Shown: positions 7,352-14,300 of the stretch, piece after piece
Layout: every line of letters begins with the position of its first letter
How positions within the stretch are numbered: the stretch's first letter is position 1
Assembly: GCA_018266575.1 (NCBI GenBank)
Contig: JAFEAE010000024.1
Location: 62,001 to 126,000, forward strand
Direction: 5' to 3'
DNA length: 64,000 bases
From: Bacteroidota bacterium
GTDB taxonomy: Bacteria; Bacteroidota; Bacteroidia; Chitinophagales; Chitinophagaceae
Program-made: the position numbers and the translations under genes
The notes under the pieces: model-generated
Seen by the model: only the letters and a program-made list of their open reading frames with translations
What the model was told of the DNA's origin: nothing
Databases searched by the model: none

Positions 7352-9520
7352 ATGAGATCATTATTCATCTGCATGCTTGTACTATTATGCATTGTTGAGT
7401 CGCATGCACAAAATACGTTTAATGCACAAGTCAAAAATGAACAAGGGGAACCTTTGCAAGGCACAACAGTTGAAATCAAAGTTTTGAACAAAACTTTTTT
7501 TGCAGATAGCAATGGAACGACGGTAATCAAAAATATCCCGCAAGGAAAATTTGAACTACTTTTTTCACATATTGGTTACCGTGAGTACAAAGCTTTTTTT
7601 GAATTCCCCCTGTATTCCGACACAGTAATAACTATTTACCTGGTGCCAATTGAAAAAGAAGAAAATGAAGTTGTGGTAACAGCAACACGAAGCAGCCGTA
7701 CAATTTCCAACATACCTACACGTGTCGAAACAATTTCGGGTGAGGAAATTGAAGAAAAGGGGAATATGAAACCGGGTGATATCAGAATGATGCTGAATGA
7801 AAGCACAGGCATTCAGCCCCAACAGACATCTGCGATAAGTGCCAATTCAAGTATCCGGATACAAGGGCTTGATGGAAAATATACGCAGGTTATCCGCGAC
7901 GGATTTCCTCTTTACTCGGGTTTTTCAGGCGGTCTTGGATTGCTTCAAACTCCTCCTTTAGATTTAAAGCAAGTTGAAGTAATCAAAGGTGCTTCTTCAA
8001 CATTATATGGCGGAGGCGCAATTGCAGGCCTTGTCAATCTTGTGTCTAAAACGCCCGAAGAAAAAAGGGCACTGAATTTTTTACTTAACGGAACATCTGC
8101 CTCGGGATTTGATGCCAGCGGGTTTTATTCTCAAAAGTTCAATAAAATTGGCACAACTGTTTTTGCATCCTACAACCATGGTTCTCCTTATGATCCTGCC
8201 GGTATTGGCTTAACTGCAATTCCCAGGTTCAATCGTTATACATTAAACCCCAAGCTGTTTTTTTATTTTGATAAGAATACATTGCTCAGTTTCGGCGTTA
8301 ATATGACGTATGAAAACCGATTAGGCGGAGATATAAAATATATAGAAGGTAAAGAAGATAGCACGCATTCTTATTTTGAAAAAAATAGTACTAACCGCTA
8401 TAGCACGCAACTCTCTTTCAGAAGAAAAATAAATGAGCAGCTAACATTTGAAATAAAAAACAGCATCGGATATTACAATCGCACAGTTCAGATTCCCGGC
8501 AACTTATTTTCCGGTTTCCAGCTATCCGGTTATTCAGAATTGAACATTGATTTAAAGACGAAAAACGCTGAATGGATTGCAGGGCTCAACTATCTTACTG
8601 ACAAATTCACGCAGGATAAACGCGATTCAGTGACCCCGGTTGATTACAAGCAGAAGACTATCGGGGCGTTTATCCAGAACACATGGAACATCACAAAAAT
8701 ATTCTCTGTCGAATCAGGCTTGCGTGTGGACCATCAAAACGATTATGGTTTTTTTGTTTTGCCTCGAATGTCGGCCCTGATGAAATTCAACAGCCATCTT
8801 ACTTCAAGAGTAGGTGGCGGTCTTGGTTATAAAACTCCCAACGTATTCAGCGATGACGCAGAGCATGTGGATTTTAAGAATGTTTTGCCGATTGACATAA
8901 AAAATACCGAAGCTGAAAAATCTTACGGCGGAAATTTTGATATTAACTATCGCACTTCGCTTGCGGACGGAGCAATCAGGCTTAGCCTTAACCAACTTTT
9001 TTTCTACACCCGCATTAATAACCCTACTGTTTTCACACAGCTTGCAAATAGCTATTACGAATATTCGCAGCCAAAAGGTTTTATTGATACGCGAGGCATA
9101 GAAACGAACCTCAAAATCACCTATAAAGATTTTAAGCTTTTTGTTGGCTACACTTTTGCAGACGTGCATAAGCATTACGCTATAACAGAAGATTTTCCGC
9201 TTGTTGCAAGGAACCGTTTAAACAATGTTTTCATCTATGAAGTTGAAGGGAAGTTTAAAGCAGGATTGGAAGCTTATTATTATTCACCGCAAAAATTAAG
9301 TGACGGCACAACCGGAAGAGCATATTGGCTCTGCGGATTCATGATGGAAAAAATATGGAACCGTTTTTCTGTGTTCGCGAATTTTGAAAATTTCACTGAC
9401 ACCAGGCAGTCAAGGTTCGGAGCTATTTATAGCGGTTCACTTTCGAAGCCGGTCTTTAAAGATATTTATGCGCCACTTGATGGCTTTGTTTTCAATTGCG
9501 GCTTTAAGGTGAGGCTTTAA
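7352..9520 (+). CDS. TonB-dependent outer membrane receptor
   Basis: A 722-residue protein. It has a signal peptide (to about A20), a carboxypeptidase-regulatory-like domain (about 21-100, NTFNAQVKNEQGEPLQGTTV...FSHIGYREYK), a plug domain (about 105-240, EVVVTATRSSRTISNIPTRVETISGEEI, then SIRIQGLDGKYTQVIRDGFP and VEVIKGASSTLYGGGAIAGLVNLVSK) and a 22-stranded-type barrel. No SusD-like partner is present, so it probably takes up a small metal complex or cobalamin-like ligand rather than glycans. The flanking Cys-rich proteins point to a metal. The substrate is not determined. Confidence 0.92.
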   Translation: MRSLFICMLVLLCIVESHAQNTFNAQVKNEQGEPLQGTTVEIKVLNKTFFADSNGTTVIKNIPQGKFELLFSHIGYREYKAFFEFPLYSDTVITIYLVPIEKEENEVVVTATRSSRTISNIPTRVETISGEEIEEKGNMKPGDIRMMLNESTGIQPQQTSAISANSSIRIQGLDGKYTQVIRDGFPLYSGFSGGLGLLQTPPLDLKQVEVIKGASSTLYGGGAIAGLVNLVSKTPEEKRALNFLLNGTSASGFDASGFYSQKFNKIGTTVFASYNHGSPYDPAGIGLTAIPRFNRYTLNPKLFFYFDKNTLLSFGVNMTYENRLGGDIKYIEGKEDSTHSYFEKNSTNRYSTQLSFRRKINEQLTFEIKNSIGYYNRTVQIPGNLFSGFQLSGYSELNIDLKTKNAEWIAGLNYLTDKFTQDKRDSVTPVDYKQKTIGAFIQNTWNITKIFSVESGLRVDHQNDYGFFVLPRMSALMKFNSHLTSRVGGGLGYKTPNVFSDDAEHVDFKNVLPIDIKNTEAEKSYGGNFDINYRTSLADGAIRLSLNQLFFYTRINNPTVFTQLANSYYEYSQPKGFIDTRGIETNLKITYKDFKLFVGYTFADVHKHYAITEDFPLVARNRLNNVFIYEVEGKFKAGLEAYYYSPQKLSDGTTGRAYWLCGFMMEKIWNRFSVFANFENFTDTRQSRFGAIYSGSLSKPVFKDIYAPLDGFVFNCGFKVRL

Positions 9521-9547
9521 AGCTGACCAATTGAATTATGAACGGTA

Positions 9548-9578
9548 TTTGAAAATGATTATAAAATTGATAGTTTTA
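9548..9578 (+). promoter_or_regulatory. Promoter of the HYC_CC_PP-like gene
   Basis: TTTG (9548-9551), exactly 19 bp, then TAGTTTTA (9571-9578), one base from the Bacteroidota consensus. The box ends 4 bp before the GTG at 9583, predicting a leaderless mRNA. It allows this gene and the next to be expressed apart from the receptor. Confidence 0.6.
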
Positions 9579-9582
9579 TATA

Positions 9583-9942
9583 GTGCGAACTACATCTTTC
9601 ATATTGTTGATTATTTTCTTCGCTTTCACAAGCGAACAAATAATCATTTCCTATCATTGCAGGCAAAATAAAAAGGTTTCAATGTGTTCAATGTGCGGCA
9701 AGATGAAGAAGGGCGAAGGCGTGTGCGGAAAAATGAAAAATAAAACAGGAAAAAAAGAAAGTAATCAACCGCAGTGTATTGATTGTCCTTTATGCCTGTT
9801 TTTAATTCATACACCGGTTAATCATTTTCAGCCTGATATTTCTTTAATAAAGAGACAATACAAAATTTGTAATCCTGAAAATCTTTTGTACTATTTTAGT
9901 CAGCAATGGAAACCACCCAATCCTTTTTCTTCTCTGGGTTAA
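9583..9942 (+). CDS. HYC_CC_PP-like small Cys-rich protein
   Basis: A 119-residue protein with a GTG start and a hydrophobic N-terminal signal (SFILLIIFFAFTSEQI). It then has SYHC (about 24-27), CSMCGKMKKGEGVC (35-48), CIDCPLC (about 69-75) and WKPPNP near the C terminus. The Cys-His motif order and the final PP match the HYC_CC_PP family found beside TonB receptors in Bacteroidota. An envelope metal-binding role is inferred. It follows the receptor by 62 bp but has a near-perfect promoter of its own. Confidence 0.65.
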   Translation: MRTTSFILLIIFFAFTSEQIIISYHCRQNKKVSMCSMCGKMKKGEGVCGKMKNKTGKKESNQPQCIDCPLCLFLIHTPVNHFQPDISLIKRQYKICNPENLLYYFSQQWKPPNPFSSLG

Positions 9943-9970
9943 TTTAATTTTTAAATTATAAAACTTTTTT

Positions 9971-10165
9971 ATGAAAACATTAATGCGAATAGCATTTGTG
10001 GGTCTATTGGCTATAAGCAGTTTTGCCTATGCCGGAAAAGGCAAGAACAAAACTGTAAAAGCAAAACAAGTTTGTCCAACAACTTGCAATAAACCCGAGT
10101 GCAATAAAAAATGCCCAAGCATACCGACAGTGTGTGCACAGCTTCATTGCGCTCATAAAAGCTAA
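9971..10165 (+). CDS. Small secreted cysteine-rich peptide
   Basis: A 64-residue protein with a textbook signal peptide (MKTLMRIAFVGLLAISSFAYA) and a mature part of about 43 residues. That part contains seven Cys (CPTTCNKPECNKKCP...VCAQLHC) plus many Lys and ends in HCAHKS. Such density suggests metal chelation or disulphide-locked structure. I do not recognise a named family. It is 28 bp after the HYC_CC_PP-like gene and is followed at once by a strong terminator, so it ends this unit. Confidence 0.65.
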   Translation: MKTLMRIAFVGLLAISSFAYAGKGKNKTVKAKQVCPTTCNKPECNKKCPSIPTVCAQLHCAHKS

Positions 10166-10183
10166 TAAATAAGTCACAGCTTT

Positions 10184-10213
10184 AAGCCCCCAGTAATTGG
10201 GGGCTTTTTATTA
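10184..10213 (+). terminator. Rho-independent terminator
   Basis: Perfect 8-bp stem AAGCCCCC (10184-10191) / GGGGGCTT (10199-10206) with a 7-base loop and a T-rich tail. It closes the receptor/Cys-rich gene set. Confidence 0.9.
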
Positions 10214-10299
10214 TTTAATAGGTCTTTAAATCAGTAACATTTACTTTCAGAACAACTCCAGGTTTGTTTTAAATAAGCCAACAGCATTGATTTTAGGGG

Positions 10300-10332
10300 A
10301 AAAGAAAAATGGCAATTCAATTATGAATTGCC
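10300..10332 (-). terminator. Terminator of tRNA-Leu
   Basis: Stem GGCAATTCA (10311-10319) / TGAATTGCC (10324-10332), perfect over 9 bp, followed on the minus strand by ATTTTTCTTTTC. It lies 15 bp downstream of the tRNA. Confidence 0.8.
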
Positions 10333-10347
10333 AAAGTGCTAATTGCG

Positions 10348-10431
10348 TGCCCAGAACAGGAATCGAACCTGCACATCCTTGCGAATACCAGATTTTGAGT
10401 CTGACGCGTCTACCAGTTCCGCCATCTGGGC
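10348..10431 (-). tRNA. tRNA-Leu (anticodon CAA)
   Basis: An 84-nt class II tRNA. The acceptor stem GCCCAGA/TCTGGGC is perfect, with discriminator A at 10348. The anticodon loop CTCAAAA sits between stems TCAGA and TCTGG, giving CAA. It has a long variable arm (TATTCGCAAGGATG) and a T-loop GGTTCGATTCC. CCA is not encoded. Confidence 0.95.
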
Positions 10432-10454
10432 TAGCCCTGCTTTCGAGAGGGATG

Positions 10455-10486
10455 CAATATTACACCTTAAAAGGGTTCTATCCAAA
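10455..10486 (-). promoter_or_regulatory. Promoter of tRNA-Leu
   Basis: On the minus strand TTTG (10483-10486), 20 bp, then TAATATTG (10455-10462), one base from TAnnTTTG, 23 bp before the tRNA 5' end. Confidence 0.6.
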
Positions 10487-10510
10487 ACAGTAGCAAACTA
10501 TTTTGGGGAT

Positions 10511-10585
10511 AGTGGAAAGTGGTCTGTCTGAGTGATAAGTCTGGGCTACAAAACTTACCACTGACTACTTACCACTTACCACTTT
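10511..10585. repeat. Word-hairpin locus A (AGTGG/AAGT words)
   Basis: The left arm is built from AGTGGAAAGTGG and AGTGATAAGT. The right arm is its imperfect complement (CTTACCACTGACTACTTACC, then ACTTACCACTTT), enclosing a loop of about 14 bases. Each arm itself repeats a short word directly. It lies just upstream of the LYS1-like gene. Confidence 0.65.
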
Positions 10586-10616
10586 AATCTATATCTTGCC
10601 GCCAAACTAACGATTG

Positions 10617-11819
10617 ATGATACGGATAGGATTAATCAAAGAAGGAAAAATTCCGGCAGATAACCGTGTGGCGCTTACCCCTGCACAATGCAAATGGATA
10701 CATAAAAATGCGCCGGGTATCCGCGTGGTGCTGCAATCGTGTACGCACCGTTGTTTTTCAGACAAAGAATATGCAATGGCCGGCGTTGAAATAAAACAGA
10801 ATGTGGATGACTGCGATATTTTACTGGGCATTAAAGAAGTGCCGGTTAACCAGCTGATAGCAGGAAAAACCTATTTATTTTTTTCGCACACCCGGAAAAA
10901 GCAACCGCATAACCGGGAAATGTTCCGTGCGATACTTGATAAAAAAATCACACTGATCGATTATGAATGCCTGGAGCATGAAGACGGGCAACGCATTTTG
11001 GGTTTTGGTTTTTTTGCGGGTATCGTCGGCGCTCATAACGGCATTATGGTTTATGGAAACCGTACCGGCGCTTATCACCTCGACCGCGTAATTGGCAAAA
11101 AAGATTTTCGCCAGCTTATCCATACTTATTTTGGGTTGAAGTTGCCCGACATAAAAGTTGCAGTTACCGGTTCAGGGCGTGTTGCGCACGGTGTGCTCGA
11201 AATAATGAACCTGCTTGGCATTATTGAAGTGGATCCCGATGAATACCTGGAACGGGCATTCTCCTACCCTGTGTTCACGCAATTAAAAGGCGCAGACCTT
11301 TATGCGCACAAACTAACGGGCAGGTATAACCGCGAAGATTTTCATTATAACCCCGGAAATTATAATTGCAAATTTCATCCATATACAAGAGTAACGGATA
11401 TTTTAATGAATGGCATCTATTGGGATAAGGATATGCCGCGTTTGTTTGAATGGGAACATCTTGCCGAAAAAGATTTCTGCATAAAAACCATTGCAGATAT
11501 TACGGATGATAAAGAAGGTTCTGTTCCCTGCAATCTTGGTGATGTTTCGATTGAGCAATTGGTATATGGTGTTGATAAAACAACCCGGCAGAAAACGGCG
11601 CCTTACCTGGAAAATTCGGTGGATATGATGGCTGTCGGCAATTTGCCCAATGAACTTCCCCGCGATGCTTCGCGGTACTTCGGGGAACAATTGATAAAAT
11701 ATGTATTGGAAGACCTGATAAAAGGCGATTCCGCTGTTATTGATAAAGCAACCATTGTAAAAGAAGGAAAAATAACCCCAGCATTTGGTTACCTCAGCGA
11801 TTATGCTCTGCAGGCTTAG
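10617..11819 (+). CDS. LYS1-like saccharopine/alanine dehydrogenase family oxidoreductase
   Basis: A 400-residue protein of the AlaDH/PNT superfamily, with the N-terminal catalytic part IRIGLIKEGKIPADNRVALTP...DCDILLGIKEVP...YLFFSHT and a Rossmann segment at about residues 180-190 (KVAVTGSGRVAHG). The HTRKKQPHN and HNGI motifs resemble lysine-forming saccharopine dehydrogenase (LYS1) and the lysine-ketoglutarate reductase half of LKR/SDH. It would join or cleave lysine and 2-oxoglutarate through saccharopine with a nicotinamide cofactor. A TTG at 10614 is in frame, but the ATG at 10617 is the natural start. It is a single-gene unit. An aminoadipate-semialdehyde-type dehydrogenase at 39955 could be a pathway partner. 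Confidence 0.75.
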   Translation: MIRIGLIKEGKIPADNRVALTPAQCKWIHKNAPGIRVVLQSCTHRCFSDKEYAMAGVEIKQNVDDCDILLGIKEVPVNQLIAGKTYLFFSHTRKKQPHNREMFRAILDKKITLIDYECLEHEDGQRILGFGFFAGIVGAHNGIMVYGNRTGAYHLDRVIGKKDFRQLIHTYFGLKLPDIKVAVTGSGRVAHGVLEIMNLLGIIEVDPDEYLERAFSYPVFTQLKGADLYAHKLTGRYNREDFHYNPGNYNCKFHPYTRVTDILMNGIYWDKDMPRLFEWEHLAEKDFCIKTIADITDDKEGSVPCNLGDVSIEQLVYGVDKTTRQKTAPYLENSVDMMAVGNLPNELPRDASRYFGEQLIKYVLEDLIKGDSAVIDKATIVKEGKITPAFGYLSDYALQA

Positions 11820-11828
11820 TGCAATTAA

Positions 11829-11903
11829 GATGACAGATGTCAGTTGGCAGATGACAGTCTCATAAATGCTACAGGTTACATATTCAGTCTCTCATCTATC
11901 CCG
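11829..11903. repeat. Word-hairpin locus B (GATGACAG words)
   Basis: GATGACAG occurs at 11829-11836 and 11850-11857, separated by a related TGTCAGTTGGCA. A weak inverted counterpart (CAGTCTCTCATCTATC) lies about 40 bp downstream. It shares the exact 12-mer CAGTTGGCAGAT with locus H at 45528-45539, so these two loci belong to one sequence family. Confidence 0.5.
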
Positions 11904-12000
11904 CATCATTTTTTTGAAATAATCAAAACTCTTTGGTAAATTTAAATACCGCTATAAACATGAGAGGACTTCCATAAATCGTCTCTTAAAATGGAACGTT

Positions 12001-12465
12001 ATGAAAAACATGTTTATGCTTGCTGCATGTATTAGCTTCAATTCAATTTTTCTCTCTGCACAAATCCCTGTGTTCATCGATCCAACGGGAACGTATACCC
12101 TAAAAGGCGATGTAAAGAATAACAGGATCATGACAACTTCCGGCGAGATCAGGGTTTTGATGATCGACAGCGAAAATATTGCCATATACTTTTTTATTGC
12201 AAAAGGTTATCCCGGTTATGAATCTGCATCGTTTACAGACACCCTCCATTATACAGAGAATAAAGTAGAATATAAAATATCGTCAGATGCAGACTGTTCC
12301 ATAATGTTTTCATTCAGGCACGGCGAGGCCGAGATCACACAAACATATTCCGATCCGCAGGGCTGTGATTTTGGAAAAGGTATCTTAACATCATCCGTCT
12401 TCGAAAAATCATCAGCAGAAAAACCGGTGATCAAAGGGATGCAGAAGCATGATGGAGGATATTAA
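12001..12465 (+). CDS. Hypothetical secreted protein
   Basis: A 154-residue protein with a signal peptide (MKNMFMLAACISFNSIFLSA). A small beta-rich body follows (PTGTYTLKGDVKNN, GEIRVLMIDSENIAIYF, CSIMFSF, CDFGKGILTSSVFEK). Two Cys (about 100 and 121) could form a disulphide. The closing CDFGKG...Y/F.K pattern recalls small periplasmic inhibitor-like folds, but I cannot assign a family. It converges on the GH13 gene with a 13-bp gap. Confidence 0.7.
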   Translation: MKNMFMLAACISFNSIFLSAQIPVFIDPTGTYTLKGDVKNNRIMTTSGEIRVLMIDSENIAIYFFIAKGYPGYESASFTDTLHYTENKVEYKISSDADCSIMFSFRHGEAEITQTYSDPQGCDFGKGILTSSVFEKSSAEKPVIKGMQKHDGGY

Positions 12466-12478
12466 TTGTTTCTATTCA

Positions 12479-14245
12479 TTATTTTATTTGATAGACCAAT
12501 GCTTCGTAAGGATGAAGCATAATACCATCGGAAGGTTTTGCATAATTACCCAAAATCATTACTGCTTTGCTGAGATCAAAACCGGTATTCACTGTTGCAG
12601 GCTTGCCTGTAAAATTTAACAAGACAAGGAATTTCCGGGGGCCTTTCTCCCGCGTATATGCATACACGTTAGGATTATCTTTGTCCAGTAAGGTATAACG
12701 CCCATATATAAACGCAGGATTATCCTTTCGCAGGCGAACGGTCTTTCTGAAATAATTTAAACAACTGTTGCTGTCTTTTTCCTGTGCTTCTGCATTGACC
12801 GTTTTGTAATCCGGGTTCACGCCTATCCATGGCGTGCCTGTACTGAAACCCGCATTGGTACTGCTATCCCATTGAAATGGCGTCCGTCCGTTATCTCGGC
12901 AACTGAACCGGATTTCTTTTAGAAATTTTTTCAGGTTGCCGCCGGTATTTTTCAAATGCCGGTATTCATTCAATGTTGGCATATCGCGGTATTCTTCAAT
13001 TTTTGTAAAACCGGGGTTCATCATCCCTAACTCGTCGCCATTATAATAATAAGGTGTTCCCCGCATCGTCATAAGAAAAGTGGTCAGCATTTTTGAAGAT
13101 AACTCACGGTACGCCGGCCCATCATTTCCAAAACGGCTCACCAATCTTGCCTGGTCGTGATTGGCTAAAAAAATGGACAGCCATCCGTTATTTTGAAATG
13201 CACTATCCCATCGTGAGAATACTTCTTTGAAGTGCAGCAGGCTGTAGCCATTTGATTTAGCAATATCAACTCCGTCAAATGCGTAGGCCATATTCAATTC
13301 TTTGCGGTTGCTGTCTACAAGGTCATGTGCATCTTTAAACGAATTTCCGGCTCCTTCGGCAACACTCATCACATCATACCTGCTTAATATTTCCCGGTTC
13401 ATTTCCTGTAAATAATCGTGCAAATGCGGGCCCATTGCATAATACTTCACAAAGTTTTTTTCAAAACCTTTTGGGAATTCAGGAAAAGTGGTGTCTTTGG
13501 CAACAAATTGAAACGCATCGAGGCGAAATCCATCGATGCCTTTATCTGCCCAGAATTTCATAATGTCAAATACTTCTTTACGCACTTGCGGGTTTTCCCA
13601 GTTAAGGTCTGGTTGCTTGCGGGAGAAATAATGCAGGTAATAAGCGTTCGTTTGCGAATCATATTTCCATGCATCATGATTAATGTCGAATAAGCTGTAC
13701 CGGTATGGCGGTTTTCCACGCTCTGCATTCCACCAATGATAATAATTGCGATATGGGCTATTGCGTGAGCTCCTGCTTTGTTTAAACCATTCATGTTCGT
13801 CGCTGGAATGATTAACAACCAGGTCCATCATCAGTTTAATATTTCGTTTATGCATCCCCGTTATAAGGCTGTCAAAATCTTCCATCGTACCGAATTCTTT
13901 CATTATATTCCGGTAATCGCTGATATCGTAGCCATTATCGTCGTTTGGGGAAGAATAGATCGGGTTCAGCCAAACCACATCCACACCGAGGCTTTTGATA
14001 TAATCCAATTTAGAAATGATCCCTTTCAAATCCCCTATCCCATCTCCATTTGCATCTTTAAAACTTCGCGGATATACCTGGTATACCACTGCTTCTTTCC
14101 ACCAATCTTTTTTTGTTGCAACAGAATCTCCCGGATTTTTGCTACCCGGCTGATCTTTAACCGGGGTTTGACAGGAAAAAAGAATAGTATTCATGGCAAG
14201 AACAGCTAAAACAGGTTTTAATAATCGTTTTTTTAAAGCAATCAT
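12479..14245 (-). CDS. GH13 alpha-glucosidase-type lipoprotein
   Basis: A 588-residue glycoside hydrolase of family 13. It has a lipoprotein signal (LFSC, Cys25), then an (alpha/beta)8 barrel with region I DLVVNHSSDEHEW (141-153), nucleophile Asp243 (GFRLDAF), acid/base Glu297 (SVAEGAG) and transition-state stabiliser Asp364 (NHDQARLVSRFG). The C-terminal beta domain holds typical NPNVYAYTREKGPRKFLVLLN. The QPDLNWENP motif and short region II suit oligo-1,6- or alpha-1,4-glucosidases that act on short maltodextrins. The Cys-anchored form suggests a periplasmic or surface location. No SusC/SusD genes accompany it, so this is not a classical starch locus. Confidence 0.9.
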   Translation of the reverse strand: MIALKKRLLKPVLAVLAMNTILFSCQTPVKDQPGSKNPGDSVATKKDWWKEAVVYQVYPRSFKDANGDGIGDLKGIISKLDYIKSLGVDVVWLNPIYSSPNDDNGYDISDYRNIMKEFGTMEDFDSLITGMHKRNIKLMMDLVVNHSSDEHEWFKQSRSSRNSPYRNYYHWWNAERGKPPYRYSLFDINHDAWKYDSQTNAYYLHYFSRKQPDLNWENPQVRKEVFDIMKFWADKGIDGFRLDAFQFVAKDTTFPEFPKGFEKNFVKYYAMGPHLHDYLQEMNREILSRYDVMSVAEGAGNSFKDAHDLVDSNRKELNMAYAFDGVDIAKSNGYSLLHFKEVFSRWDSAFQNNGWLSIFLANHDQARLVSRFGNDGPAYRELSSKMLTTFLMTMRGTPYYYNGDELGMMNPGFTKIEEYRDMPTLNEYRHLKNTGGNLKKFLKEIRFSCRDNGRTPFQWDSSTNAGFSTGTPWIGVNPDYKTVNAEAQEKDSNSCLNYFRKTVRLRKDNPAFIYGRYTLLDKDNPNVYAYTREKGPRKFLVLLNFTGKPATVNTGFDLSKAVMILGNYAKPSDGIMLHPYEALVYQIK

Positions 14246-14300
14246 TGGTCTTAATTTACTAACGCAGGAAAATAGTATAACCTAATTTACATATTTATTG

